Assembly: GCA_905221605.1 (NCBI GenBank)
Contig: CAJNDS010000319.1
Span: 77,001-141,000 of the forward strand
DNA: 64,000 bases
From: Symbiodinium natans
Taxonomy: Eukaryota > Sar > Dinophyceae > Suessiales > Symbiodiniaceae
Direction of reading: 5' to 3'
How positions within the stretch are numbered: position 1 is the stretch's first letter; each line of letters opens with the position of its first letter. The position numbers and the translations under genes are program-made. This document shows positions 30,378 through 40,668 of the stretch, piece after piece. The notes beneath the pieces were generated by a model that was not told the DNA's origin, searched no databases, and was given only the letters and a program-made list of their open reading frames with translations.

Positions 30378-33300
30378 GCTGCTCCCCGATCAAGCCAACA
30401 CCATGCTCCTTCTTGCTCAGCATGATGCCTTCATTGCATGTTCCCTGCATGTACAACACAAGGTGACGCAAGCCTTTCATGCTCATTTGTGTCGGGCACG
30501 ACATCTTCGAAGCCAACATGTTTATCGTGCACTGGCATTCTGCCAGATCATGGGCGAGATACAAGAGTATTCCCACGGCACTCCTGTAGACTTTCGTGCT
30601 GACTGGATCCAGGACTGGCGTGGGATCCAGCTTTTCAAGATCTGGCAACATGGGTGTCTTCTTGATGGCTTGAGTGCGAATTTGCAGCAACTCACACAGG
30701 CGTTCAAGATACTTGGGATGCGGTGTGATCAGCAACTGATCCGGCCCGATCAGATGCAACTTCCGCTTCAAGAATTCAATGCAATCCCCAGGATCGCACA
30801 ACATCTCGAACTTGATCTTGTACTTGCTCAACAAGGCAGGCTTCAGAACTTTCTCTGCATACACGGTGTCAGTGAACGCCAGCACATCGTCTACGTGCAC
30901 TTGCAACACGCTCTCCAGATTGGGACTTCGCAACAAGGTGGGATACGCTTCACACGCCTCAATCCCCAATTGGCTTTCTAGGAACTTCGTGAAGTCAGTG
31001 TACCACCTCTCGCTGCCGTCCTGTTGACCGGGTAGCACCTTTCCCAAGGCGTAGACGGTTTCGGTACCGTCGGGGGCACGATGCGTCACCAGCGTAGGTG
31101 TTACTTGATCCACCGTTAAAAACGCATCTGATATGTCTATGGCTACCAAACACTTCCCCGGCCGATCACTTGTGGCAAACAAGATTGGCAACAACCTATG
31201 CAACATGGAACTTGAAGCAGGTGCAAAGGTGTCGGACCTTTCCGAAAGCCAGGCATACTCTCGGGCTACATAGCGGGCACGCCTCAACCACACTTTTGCA
31301 CCCTCAACCTGCTTTGCTCTCCAGTCATACACCATGCGGGTCGAGAGCCTTTTCACTTGATCATGCGGCAAGTGCCCCAGGCACTCAGGGTTCAAGAGAA
31401 CACCAAGCTTCTGCAACCTCAGTATCTCCACGGTTTCAGCAACTGCATCCAATGCTGCGAGCTCATCTGGCAACATGCTCGGCTCGTCGTCACTTTCTCG
31501 TGGAAATATGAGCTTTTGCTCTAGCTCACTCAGTTCAACTGACGCATCATCCTGTGGCTCATCGGCGAACTCAGCCTCCTCCAAGGATTCGATGATGTCT
31601 TCATCAAAACACAGCTCAGGGCTCTCATCCTCATGCTCATACACCATGTTCTTTTGACCATCTGACCAGGGTTGGTCAGCAACGCGGCACACAGAGGGCA
31701 AGTCGGGCAAGCATATCAACCTTGACACTACCCCGCCATGGGCTGGCGGCGATGGCTCCAGGTTTCCCGGCACCACTTCATTCACACCATCACGCATGCT
31801 TGGCGCATGGGAATGCGCTACGGCCGTGGCGAATGAATCCATGGTCACATCACTCGCTCCAACCGTTGAAGCCGCTGATGAGCTGGTGGGATCAGATGCT
31901 GCGACATCCTGTGGCGATGCTGGGACGATTGGAACGGGGGCAATGGCATCAGGCAAGGCAATTTGCTCGGGCACTGGAGGTGCAATCCTCTTTGCAAGCA
32001 CTAACCTAGAACCCAAGCTACTCAACCCATGCTCCCAGACGTCTGTCTCAACACTTGACGCAAGCTCAACGTTCCAATGGTCCTTAGGACTGAGCCTGCG
32101 AACGCTCCGGGTCACATACACGCCTTGCGATGTGCCGATGATGTGGACGTCGTTTCGGCTTGACTTTCCAAGCCACACTCCTTTGACCCATCGTGCGGAA
32201 GCTTTGGCATCTGACTGAAGATATCCGTACACTTGCTCGCCATACTTGCATATCTTCCCTTTGTACGTGCCTGAAGTCACATGCTCAAAAGCCGTTTGGT
32301 TCTGGATCACTCTGAACCGATTCATGACCCAACAGGCATGCACAACACTCCACTGGAAGATCGGATGGGCAACCTTGAAGACTTCGCCAACTCCTGCACC
32401 CTCTTCAAGCTGTGACACAAGCACACATGCAGTCTGACGCACTTGCTTCAATGCTTGCTCAACGGCTCCATTGCTTTGGTGACTTTCAATGGGGCTCGTT
32501 TCATCGGATACGCCAATGTTCAAACCTCTGAGGGCTTTCTGCAAGTGGTGAACGAAGCTCAGCATCGCAGGTTCGTTGTCGGATCTAATCCGCACATCAC
32601 TGTGGCCCAGCCAACACACGAAGCGAGCCGCCTCGGTAACCAAGAAGGACAAAGATGATCCTCCCTTCTTGGGTGTGGGAACCGCAAACACAGCCTTGCT
32701 AGCACGGTCCTGCCCAAACAGCACGGTGAGCTTTGACTCACCATCGTCAGGCACACTGCTGAGGACATTGTCGCCCTTCCGGCTCAGGTATCCAAAATCA
32801 AAGCTCACCACTGCATTCGGGGCATTCGAATGGTTGCCTGTCACATGGGCATCCTGCCTTGCACGATGCTTCAAGCAAACTTCACACCAAGGCTGATATG
32901 GCTCATGAGTGAGCGAGTGTTGATCTCGCTCTGACGCAGACGGTTCATGTGGCGCAGTCGGGGCTGATGCATTGCGCTCACGGGATGTTGACAAATTGTG
33001 CTCAACATGCTTGTCTAGCAATAGATCCTGGCTATGCACATGATTGCAGAGCCGCTTCCAGCATTGTCCCCTGTTACCTGTCTTACTGAGCCCCAGGCTC
33101 TCACAGGCTGCACGCAGAACAATCAAGGATGAGTTGCTGTCCACTTGAACACCCTCGATCAGCAACGTGTCTGGCGGCAATCCAACTGCACGATCCTCAA
33201 CTGGCGCCTCAGCATGTTCCGGATCCATCGGGACATCATGCGCATCACCCTCAGGTGCGATCTGACCATCAGACGCTTCAGCTTGCACCGTGTCAAATCC

Positions 33301-35928
33301 AAGCTGACTCAAAGTGAGTGATGCATCATTGTAGGCGAACGTTAGCATGCTGCGCACCGTGCGCGGGTCAGAAACTGGCCCAGCCAGACCCCCATTAGCA
33401 GCTAACGATCCCACATCTTCTGCGTATTCTTCAAGAAACCACTTGCCTGCTCTCTCACACAAGGTTGTACGCTTCCAAAGCACTTCAGTGAACGGGGCCA
33501 GTGTGGTGTCAACGAAATTATTGGCATGCGACTTCAGTACGTAGCACTCAGGGCCAACACGAGTCCATCCCCGCCTTGCATCCATTGATGTGAGGCCCTC
33601 CTGCAATGTGACCTCAACTGCACGAATGCTTGGACCTGATGCACACACGGTGATGTCAGTTGTATTGGAAATAGGGCAGACGGACTGAGTGGAGCTTGAT
33701 CCCTGCGGATCACACACTGCAACACCTCCTCCATTGGGTATTTCAACACCTGCTGGTGTCCTGAAGCACGGGGACTGAGTGGAGCTTGATCCCTGGGGAT
33801 CACACAGTGCAACACCTTCTCCACTAGGCATGCCTCGCATTGAGCCTCGAACACGATTCATGGCTCCACCGGTGGCCTTGCAACTCAAGCCTTTCGCCTC
33901 GCTCTGACTCAGCAAGCGGATGGAACCTTGTGCACAGAACGACTGATGCCTGTACCCAATCGGAATGCTCGTACTTGCATCCGTCAAGCAAATGCCTTCA
34001 CTCTCAGGCTTCACGAACCATCCAGCCTTCGCAAGCTTCCCTAGGCAAACCAAAGGACTGGTAACCCCTGACACCACGAACCTCTCGTAGAACTTCAGTG
34101 GTCCTATGGTGACTTCAGCAATCCTCGTGTCTTGCACGCGTAGGGGATGACCCTGTGCATCAGTGTACTGGACGGATCGGGCATGGGGATCGGACACTCC
34201 TGCATTTGCGAAGGACAAGGGAAGAGCAGAGACATCTGCTCCAGAGTCCAGTATGATGTCCACATTCCCTGACTGCAACACCTCAGGCACTTCTCGCACA
34301 TGCTGATGCTGACACGTCAACATGCGAATTGCACAATCATCGGGCCAGTAGCCTGCTGCCACCTCATCTTGCATTCCGGACTCAAGATCACCCTCTGAAA
34401 GGTCATAAATCGTGAGATTCACTCGATCATCGTCATCCATGGTGTAGGCTTGCGCGCCTGAGAACGACACTCTCCGGACTGCGGCACTCTTGGCATTGGG
34501 ATTCAAGGACGCTTGACTCAGGGCACTCAAGGACGATTGACTCGGGGCATTCATATGGGAGCTTGAAGAAGATGCAGCTTCAGCTTGGGCGATTTGCTTC
34601 AGCTGGGGGCAATCACGCTTCCAGTGGCCGGATTGGCCACAGTGCAGGCATGCGTCACGACCCTTGCCTTGGCCTGGTCCACCTGATGCACCCTGCTTAC
34701 CCCCATTTTTCTTACCCTTCTTAACTCCCTTAGGCCCTCCTTGACCCTTTTGGTGATCCTTGCCTCCTCGTTTGCCTGCACCCCATTGACCCCTGCCACC
34801 TTTGCTGCCTCTGCCCTTTTTGCCATTTTTACCATCCCCATACTTGCCGTGCTTACCATACTTACCATGTTTGCCACCCTTAGTCTCTTCATTAACCCGA
34901 CTTATGTCCATTGGCACTGGACCATTCGGATCAGCTGCATTGCTGGTTCCCAGCTCAAGGTGAACCCTGCTGTTCGACCAGGTGGTGGTCACGGACTCGT
35001 AGTTCATCACGGCCTCACGTATGGAGTCATATGTCGAAGATTCGGTCATTTGCAACTGTATGTGTTGACGTAGGTGATTGGGCAACACACGCACAAGCAC
35101 ACCCATCTGCACGTCAGCGGCTATTGCAGATCCAGATACCTTACGGTACTCATCCGACACCCTTTCTAGAGCATTGACTTGCTCTCGGAAGCTTTTGTCT
35201 TTGGTGAAGGCTGGATATGACATGTAGGCACTGAGGAGTGCCAGGCTGCGTGCACGTGTGCGTGGGGCGTATACCGACTGCAGCTGCCTCCACAGCTCGA
35301 AGCCGTTCTGCTCAGGTATGGATCTTAACATGACAAGCGGGCGACCCTTGAGCAACCCTGAAAGGATCGCGTAAAGGCGTCGGGCACGGGGCTTGGTTGA
35401 CTCAACCATGTCAGCGATGGTCACCACCACATGCGGACTGGTCTCTATGGTGGCAAGCTCCTCACCGTATTCAGGTTCTGCATAGATAAGCCATGATTTG
35501 AAGGAATGAGCGAACTCTTGCCATTTGGCAACGTCACTCTCATGTGAATCATTTCCCCCAAAACCTTCAGGATAACGCAACACCTTTGATGCATCACTGT
35601 AGCCAGCAAACTGCCTGTCGCTTGCAGCACGCTGCGTAGCGGAGGACATTTGTTGCACCGCCTGTGCTGCACTATGTGCTGCCTGGCTGGCCGCTTGGAT
35701 CAATGCAGCAACCTGACTCGGATCTGCGAGAACTACCTGGGGCTGTCCTTGCTGCACACCATCACTCGCTCCAATCTGGTGCATCTGAACATCTGGACCC
35801 GCTCCGGTCGGTGCGCCTGCTTCTGCTCCGGTCTGACCTTGACCGGCAAGTTGGGCTTGTTGCTGAGCTTGCTGGGCTTGGTGGGCTGCCTGCTGCTGGG
35901 CAGCGTGCATTGCGGCTTGCGGATCCAT
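30217..35928 (-). CDS. Element 2 Gag-Pol polyprotein (about 1900 codons)
   Basis: I choose the ATG at 35928; the longer frame from 35970 opens at GTG after an in-frame TAA. Residues are approximate. The N-terminus is Gln/Ala-rich. Gag to about 420 shares with element 1 the motif KGRPL...NG.E.WR.L...TRARSL.LL and ends in Gly/Lys repeats. CCHC knuckle at 426-440 (CLHCGQSGHWKRDC). Protease DSGAD at 560. HHCC finger at 1003-1027. Integrase D 1042, D 1114 (RSDNEP), E 1153 (SNGAVEQ). RT VHVDDV at 1676. RNase H starts at 1860 (SFSDAN), where the reading frame is lost. About 15 codons later only out-of-frame sequence follows to the stop at 30217. A loss of two bases in the conserved tryptophan region would explain the shift. 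Internal duplication: CDPQGSSSTQS occurs twice near 33690-33810. Confidence 0.93.
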   Translation of the reverse strand: MDPQAAMHAAQQQAAHQAQQAQQQAQLAGQGQTGAEAGAPTGAGPDVQMHQIGASDGVQQGQPQVVLADPSQVAALIQAASQAAHSAAQAVQQMSSATQRAASDRQFAGYSDASKVLRYPEGFGGNDSHESDVAKWQEFAHSFKSWLIYAEPEYGEELATIETSPHVVVTIADMVESTKPRARRLYAILSGLLKGRPLVMLRSIPEQNGFELWRQLQSVYAPRTRARSLALLSAYMSYPAFTKDKSFREQVNALERVSDEYRKVSGSAIAADVQMGVLVRVLPNHLRQHIQLQMTESSTYDSIREAVMNYESVTTTWSNSRVHLELGTSNAADPNGPVPMDISRVNEETKGGKHGKYGKHGKYGDGKNGKKGRGSKGGRGQWGAGKRGGKDHQKGQGGPKGVKKGKKNGGKQGASGGPGQGKGRDACLHCGQSGHWKRDCPQLKQIAQAEAASSSSSHMNAPSQSSLSALSQASLNPNAKSAAVRRVSFSGAQAYTMDDDDRVNLTIYDLSEGDLESGMQDEVAAGYWPDDCAIRMLTCQHQHVREVPEVLQSGNVDIILDSGADVSALPLSFANAGVSDPHARSVQYTDAQGHPLRVQDTRIAEVTIGPLKFYERFVVSGVTSPLVCLGKLAKAGWFVKPESEGICLTDASTSIPIGYRHQSFCAQGSIRLLSQSEAKGLSCKATGGAMNRVRGSMRGMPSGEGVALCDPQGSSSTQSPCFRTPAGVEIPNGGGVAVCDPQGSSSTQSVCPISNTTDITVCASGPSIRAVEVTLQEGLTSMDARRGWTRVGPECYVLKSHANNFVDTTLAPFTEVLWKRTTLCERAGKWFLEEYAEDVGSLAANGGLAGPVSDPRTVRSMLTFAYNDASLTLSQLGFDTVQAEASDGQIAPEGDAHDVPMDPEHAEAPVEDRAVGLPPDTLLIEGVQVDSNSSLIVLRAACESLGLSKTGNRGQCWKRLCNHVHSQDLLLDKHVEHNLSTSRERNASAPTAPHEPSASERDQHSLTHEPYQPWCEVCLKHRARQDAHVTGNHSNAPNAVVSFDFGYLSRKGDNVLSSVPDDGESKLTVLFGQDRASKAVFAVPTPKKGGSSLSFLVTEAARFVCWLGHSDVRIRSDNEPAMLSFVHHLQKALRGLNIGVSDETSPIESHQSNGAVEQALKQVRQTACVLVSQLEEGAGVGEVFKVAHPIFQWSVVHACWVMNRFRVIQNQTAFEHVTSGTYKGKICKYGEQVYGYLQSDAKASARWVKGVWLGKSSRNDVHIIGTSQGVYVTRSVRRLSPKDHWNVELASSVETDVWEHGLSSLGSRLVLAKRIAPPVPEQIALPDAIAPVPIVPASPQDVAASDPTSSSAASTVGASDVTMDSFATAVAHSHAPSMRDGVNEVVPGNLEPSPPAHGGVVSRLICLPDLPSVCRVADQPWSDGQKNMVYEHEDESPELCFDEDIIESLEEAEFADEPQDDASVELSELEQKLIFPRESDDEPSMLPDELAALDAVAETVEILRLQKLGVLLNPECLGHLPHDQVKRLSTRMVYDWRAKQVEGAKVWLRRARYVAREYAWLSERSDTFAPASSSMLHRLLPILFATSDRPGKCLVAIDISDAFLTVDQVTPTLVTHRAPDGTETVYALGKVLPGQQDGSERWYTDFTKFLESQLGIEACEAYPTLLRSPNLESVLQVHVDDVLAFTDTVYAEKVLKPALLSKYKIKFEMLCDPGDCIEFLKRKLHLIGPDQLLITPHPKYLERLCELLQIRTQAIKKTPMLPDLEKLDPTPVLDPVSTKVYRSAVGILLYLAHDLAECQCTINMLASKMSCPTQMSMKGLRHLVLYMQGTCNEGIMLSKKEHGVGLIGEQHGVAPLLESFSDANCKQPGDTQVDIIRGPGSQRKCLEHQLQEPARHCIELRGI

Positions 35929-36462
35929 CGCTGGAATGCTCAGGCTTAGGGTTCGTAGGGGCTTCGGCACTTAGGGAACCACCTAGGGTACCCCCAATGG
36001 GCCTACCTAACCCACAACCTGCACGCTCTGCTGACTCCTGCGAGTCACACACGCTGGCTGTTGGCTCAAGATCAATCACAGTCTCAAGAGAGGAACACAA
36101 GGGCTGATTGAACCGGCACTCACCAACAGGTTGGTATGGTGAGTCGCGTAGGATCACAAACACAGCGCACAAGAAAGGCTCAAGTAGACTATCTTCAGCA
36201 CTCAAGACTCTGCAGCCGTATGCAATGATCTTCGCTGCTGACTCGATCTGCTCAAGCTGGTCTTTGACACTCTTCCTCTTCTGCAGCTGCCGTCTCTCAA
36301 AGCTCAACTGACTCAACGTGGGTGTTTTCTCTTTACCCACTTGAAGCTCGATGTACCACTCGATGACAGCAGCTCTCAGTTTACGAAGGGTTGCAGGTCT
36401 ATCCCAGTACAAAGGATCACACGCACCTTGGAACGGCAACGCCGTGATGTCAAGAGCACGGA
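35762..36462 (-). CDS. Element 2 leader open frame (ORF0)
   Basis: An open frame of about 233 codons between the primer site and gag, overlapping the start of gag-pol in another frame. It has no ATG, opening after a TGA near 36465. The first 100 residues look like ordinary folded protein (DPLYWDRPATLRKLRAAVIE, then a Lys/Gln-rich helix). The end is Ser/Arg-rich and may be only the shadow of gag. It could be an N-terminal module joined to Gag by a +1 shift, by analogy with the in-frame N-terminal module of element 1, or a decayed leader. No family recognised. Confidence 0.4.
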
Positions 36463-36579
36463 GGGCTATGGCTCAAAGCTACAGCTACCCCAGGCCCAAC
36501 CTACACTACAGCAGATAGGTTCCAGTCTGCACTCAGAGCACCGACACCAAGGAAACCAAAGGAGTCCCTGGTCAGTAGT

Positions 36580-36591
36580 GCTCCGCTACCA
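36580..36591 (-). promoter_or_regulatory. Primer-binding site of element 2
   Basis: TGGTAGCGGAGC on the sense strand, directly abutting the 5' LTR and identical to the site in element 1. With the LTR end it makes an ATG that opens only six codons (VAEHY then stop). Confidence 0.85.
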
Positions 36592-36749
36592 TGAGAATTT
36601 TCCTGATACTTTCAGACGCCTGCCGGGATCACAACATACTGCACTGGAGATCACAACACAACATGACTTCACTACCAAAACACATGTGGCCCAACATGTA
36701 AAACGGGCGCACCAAAATGTGCCCATGTAGCTATGTACCAACTTTTGCA
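36592..36749 (-). repeat. 5' LTR of element 2
   Basis: 158 bp, one difference from 28319-28476. Confidence 0.96.
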
Positions 36750-36754
36750 GGTCT
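36750..36754. repeat. Target-site duplication GGTCT (right) of element 2
   Basis: Matches 28314-28318 exactly. Confidence 0.95.
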
Positions 36755-37887
36755 GCTAAGTCCAGACGGAGCTTGCGCTCGAGAATCAGCCCAAGCAGCC
36801 GACAGTCGGCCGAGGGAATCAGTTTCGCTTGGGCTCGACACGAGCAGCAGTCTGAGCCACGACTCTGTCCGTAGCTAAACCAAGGCCTATCCCACACAGC
36901 AAATGGGGGGACCGATCCGGGCAGGGACACTGGCGGCTGCATGTTGACCGCTATTTCCTTACATTCACCCATGTCATAGGGCATGCTGCAAGAGGTGTTT
37001 GCAGCCAAGATGGCCGGGTCGGAAGTTTCAGCGACTGACACAGGCGACGCACCCGTGTCAGACGAGCCTTCAGGAGTATGGATGAAGGAAGGTGCTTACG
37101 CAAGAGTGCACAAAGGATTTAATGGCAGCCACACTGGCCACACCACGCTAGGCCACGGAGGCGACCAGGAAGCAAGACCTTGGCACAGGTGCAACATACC
37201 AAGTACAGGGCTGGCCTAGGGAGGCACGCTGACATCAGCAGTGATGGATTAACGGGAATCGCACCGCGGAACAAGATAAGAACGGTCGAGACAGCTTGCT
37301 GCAACTACAAGTCACAGGGGCACCCAATGAGGGAGACCGCATTGCTCCAAACTTGTTGTTCCTTTTGCTCGAGGAGGTCGAGGGCGTCGTTCAGGATGCT
37401 AGGTCGCCTGGGCACAGCATTCCTGGCATGTATTACCAAGCTAGAGCACATGACACTCAACGAAGCTACATGGCGCTACACAGCAGGATTCCACATGGGA
37501 GCTACCTGAAGATCATACGCAGTCAGAGCGTCATGCACTCATGAACATCACTTTGAGCCATCATCCTTGCATGAGCATATGTTGTCCAATTGGACATACC
37601 TGGCACCATGGCCATGTTGTATGACAGCCCCTTGGCTCATACATGGGCACCATGTGCCACCACATGAGACCTTCATAGCCCATAGGCTGAGCAGACATTG
37701 CTCGTCTCATGCTACCTGTAACATGCACAAATACATGTGTGAGCACAGGCTCAAGTCCTCTTTTCCTTCTTTCGTTGCGAACCGCATGCTTGTCACCAGC
37801 TTGGCTCGTCCTTGCTTCAAGGCAACATTACGCCGCCCATGGAACATGGGTTGCAGATATCGCAAACACATTTGCATTGTGGCCGGC
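36755..37887. other. Unrecognised non-coding region
   Basis: No gene recognised. Around 37565-37740 short copies of 'gcatgagcatatg'- and 'caccatg'-type words recur, but there is no clear tandem array. This lies between element 2 and the 3' end of the large minus-strand gene cluster. Confidence 0.4.
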
Positions 37888-39132
37888 TCACGCACAAGGC
37901 CCCGTAACGTGATCGCGCGTTAAAGCGGAAAGACAACTGCGGGCATTGAAATTATGAGCACGGAGAAACATCTGGAGCCGCTCGCTGGCGGTGGGGCCCA
38001 CTAGCCTGGTAAGGAGGGCCCAGTAGGACCCCATTTTTCGTGGCCCCAAAAGGCATGCCTGGGGCACTGGGAGGCAACAGTTGGCATCGAGGATGATGAG
38101 ATGGAAAGCCTCCGCCACCAGGCTGCTGCGCACCTGTTGCAGGGAGACTTCATCCTGGAAGTTGAAACCAGGTGGGACCCTTAGGCCCCATTGCTTCTCC
38201 CCGAGATCCCTGCACTTAATCCCGGCAATGGTGGCCCGGAGGACGATACGACAACATTGAAGAGCCAGGGAGATGCATGCAGCGGGAGGCAGGGCCGGGC
38301 CCTCCAACATGGCAGTCAGTGGGACTACGCGTTCCGCAATGACATAATGCGCTTGGCACAAACCATCCTCACCAAGGGATACCCAAATGGAGCCGCTGTC
38401 GAAGACGCGGGCAAAGGCTGCAGGACACGCGGCAGCGCTTCGGACTTCGTTGACATTGTCGGCATCACTCTCCGCCAGCTTTAACACCAGGCTTGCAACA
38501 GGCTCCTCTCCTTTCAGGTGATACACTTTGCGGAACCCACCTTTGAGCTCCGGGGCCCTGCTAGACCCCAAAACCGACAGGTTCCGTCCATTCACGTCTA
38601 GGACGAGACGAAGGTTATCAGGGAACATATCATGGCCCGTCAAAAACCCTGATGCACGCAAGAGCTTTATTGATGGCCATGCCTCGACGTTGCTGGGAGT
38701 TGCGTCTTGTGTGACACCCTGATCCGGAGAAGGAGAGACGGCGGGGCCACTGCGCTGGCTGGCCAAGCAATTTCCGCACATGTCAAAGTCACAAACCCTG
38801 CACCCCCAAAGCAAACGCCGTGTGGAGAACTCCCTTTTGCACACACTGCACCACCAATTTGGCTCAGGTGACCCAAAGGTGAACAACGGATGCCCGGAGG
38901 GACACGTGGGTCGAGCATCAAGTCTGGCCAGAAAGGCCTCTGCACTTTCCGGAGTGAGAGTGACGCCTTCCTTCAGAAGAGGCGGAGCCACTTGAACGGC
39001 TGACCCCCTCCGGTTCACACCTCTTCCGCTTAGGAGTTGGCGGACGGGGCGGCAGTGGCTGACCACCAGGAAGCCGGGCTTCTGATGCGCCATGTGCATT
39101 GTCCAGGACCAAGACCTTAGTTTTCTCATCAC
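37888..39132 (-). CDS. Zinc-finger plus kinase-like segment (3' end of the giant gene)
   Basis: 414 codons. The opening codon is GTG and the first 45 residues are probably out of frame, with real coding entering near 39020 from the preceding frame. A double zinc finger lies at about 76-122: CPSGHPLF ... WWCSVC ... WGCRVCDFDMCGNC, a DC1/ZZ-like pattern. About 200-360 resembles a protein-kinase fold: GGFRKVYHLKG, SLVLKLAES (Lys of the small lobe), GIKCRDLGEKQWGL (catalytic-loop-like RDL) and LIILDAN. The usual HRD and DFG are not intact, so a catalytically dead or divergent kinase is more likely than an active one. The fold call is an inference from motif order. Confidence 0.55.
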   Translation of the reverse strand: MMRKLRSWSWTMHMAHQKPGFLVVSHCRPVRQLLSGRGVNRRGSAVQVAPPLLKEGVTLTPESAEAFLARLDARPTCPSGHPLFTFGSPEPNWWCSVCKREFSTRRLLWGCRVCDFDMCGNCLASQRSGPAVSPSPDQGVTQDATPSNVEAWPSIKLLRASGFLTGHDMFPDNLRLVLDVNGRNLSVLGSSRAPELKGGFRKVYHLKGEEPVASLVLKLAESDADNVNEVRSAAACPAAFARVFDSGSIWVSLGEDGLCQAHYVIAERVVPLTAMLEGPALPPAACISLALQCCRIVLRATIAGIKCRDLGEKQWGLRVPPGFNFQDEVSLQQVRSSLVAEAFHLIILDANCCLPVPQACLLGPRKMGSYWALLTRLVGPTASERLQMFLRAHNFNARSCLSALTRDHVTGPCA

Positions 39133-40636
39133 AAGGAGGGGTTCCGGCTTGCTTAGAGCAGGCTTCGGCCCTTCGGGGAATGGAGCCTGGTCCTGTGAAG
39201 ATAGGCCGCGAACTTATGGGGGTTACCACGCGTAGCTCGCCTTGCGGCAACCCCTTTTTGGGCGAACCTGGAACACCTGCAGGCCCCATGAAGACTCGCC
39301 TTGGTCCTGGTCGGGCCTTGTCACCCAGAGTGCCAGCGGCCGCACCCCCAGGGCGAGGGGTGAGCACAAGGTTGTCACCTGCAGGGGCCCCAAGCGGCGA
39401 GCGGGAAGCCTGCTGCGCAGATGCCTTAGAACCACAAGTGGATTGGTTTGTGGGCTCAGGGTTGGTCCCCTCTGCATTGGATGCAGTGCTTTGGGCTTCA
39501 GCCCCAAAATCACTGGAGCGAAAGCTGTGAGGAGCCGAAACTGGCCTACCAGGGGCATCCAGCTTCATAGGGAATTCCGGCCGCACCTCAGGAAGCGGCA
39601 CTCGCACAGTTTCAGCATCCGAACTGCTAGGGGCAGGGCTAACCTCACTCCTCAAGTAATTCTGCTGTTTGGCAACAGATACAGGTGGCATGCGTCGGCC
39701 ACCAGGCTTGGGAACCACCTCAGAGTGCGCCCCATCCTTCGCATGCATCACGCTTGGGGGAGCTTCGGAGACACCAAGAAGGAAGGGCGTTGCGTCTCTT
39801 GCACCGACAGCATGACGCACTGGATACCCACGCTCATCCACTGGTTCATGGCATGAAGTCATGACATGGCTAAGACGGGGCACACGTGGTTGAGCATGCT
39901 GAAGCGCTATAAGCTTATCGGACTTGCGTGGCCGTTCAGCAGGACCAGGGAGAGCACTCGAGTCAACATCTTCGCTCAGACAGACCCCGACACGTCCAGG
40001 TGCACACTGTTCCGTTTCGCAAGGGGACTCAGCTTCCCCGCTCGGCACAGCCCCACCATCTTTGGTCGCGCACGATGCATCCATATGCTGAACAAAAGGA
40101 ACGGACCCCACGTGCACATTATCATTATCAATTAAAACTTGGCCATCAGGTTTCTCAGGCACCAAATCTTCGGCTTCACTCCCACGTAGCGTTGCACCAG
40201 ACTGTGATGCCAAGGAAGGGCCCAAATTGACATGAGACCATACCGGACTCTCAACAGGCACGCAATGCCCGGATCCTGAGGCCATGGGTTGGCCTTCAGG
40301 TTTCTCAAACCCCAAATCAACGGGATCACTCCCACGTAGCGCAACATGAGACTGTGATGATTGGGGAGTGTCCATTCCTGCAGGTGCCTCGGTAGCCTGG
40401 CAGCTAGGCCCACCAAGCTCAGTACTCGCAGCCTTTGAGGTTTGGATGTCAGGTTTACTGCCAGCCAACTCATCACTTTTGGCTGCGGATTGCCCCTTGT
40501 TCCCCCCCTTAACCGGAAGAGAAGGCCCGGGGAGCCCCTTGCGGAAGCGCTTGACCACACAGACAGGGGCGACGCCAGGCACCGGGGCAGGTGCGGGCGG
40601 CGCTTCACAAGGGTCAGGGCCCTCGGGAGTCGCCAT
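38918..40636 (-). CDS. Pro/Ser/Gly-rich protein segment with internal duplication
   Basis: 572 codons from a true ATG (40636), 33 bases after the preceding frame ends. Mostly low-complexity (Pro, Ser, Gly, Ala) with no folded domain recognised. A repeat of about 55 residues is built on LRGS....L..EKP.GQ (GSDPVDLGFEKPEGQPM and GSEAEDLVPEKPDGQVL; about 40140-40360). The last 70 codons overlap the zinc-finger frame and look basic and out of frame after KRKRCEPEG (about 39020), which marks a likely frameshift into 37888-39132. It could be a linker of the same large protein or a separate gene. Confidence 0.55.
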   Translation of the reverse strand: MATPEGPDPCEAPPAPAPVPGVAPVCVVKRFRKGLPGPSLPVKGGNKGQSAAKSDELAGSKPDIQTSKAASTELGGPSCQATEAPAGMDTPQSSQSHVALRGSDPVDLGFEKPEGQPMASGSGHCVPVESPVWSHVNLGPSLASQSGATLRGSEAEDLVPEKPDGQVLIDNDNVHVGSVPFVQHMDASCATKDGGAVPSGEAESPCETEQCAPGRVGVCLSEDVDSSALPGPAERPRKSDKLIALQHAQPRVPRLSHVMTSCHEPVDERGYPVRHAVGARDATPFLLGVSEAPPSVMHAKDGAHSEVVPKPGGRRMPPVSVAKQQNYLRSEVSPAPSSSDAETVRVPLPEVRPEFPMKLDAPGRPVSAPHSFRSSDFGAEAQSTASNAEGTNPEPTNQSTCGSKASAQQASRSPLGAPAGDNLVLTPRPGGAAAGTLGDKARPGPRRVFMGPAGVPGSPKKGLPQGELRVVTPISSRPIFTGPGSIPRRAEACSKQAGTPPCDEKTKVLVLDNAHGASEARLPGGQPLPPRPPTPKRKRCEPEGVSRSSGSASSEGRRHSHSGKCRGLSGQT

Positions 40637-40668
40637 TCAGCGGTCGTAGACTGCCAGATACCACGCAA

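Larger units (their letters stand above)
28319..36749 (-). mobile_element. Element 2: complete Ty1/copia LTR retrotransposon (8.4 kb)
   Basis: 158-bp LTRs (28319-28476 and 36592-36749) with one difference, a perfect 5-bp target duplication GGTCT, primer site TGGTAGCGGAGC and a GGCGGGG purine tract. It is transcribed on the minus strand, with integrase before reverse transcriptase. One LTR difference suggests a recent insertion, slightly older than elements 1 and 3. A frameshift in RNase H probably makes this copy non-autonomous, unless it is read through. Confidence 0.97.

Noticed and set aside
36058-36070. TTGGCTCAAG, a partial spliced-leader match
   Set aside because: Only ten bases and antisense to element 2; expected by chance at this length. 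The GGCTCAAG word in the LTR of element 1 was rejected for the same reason.
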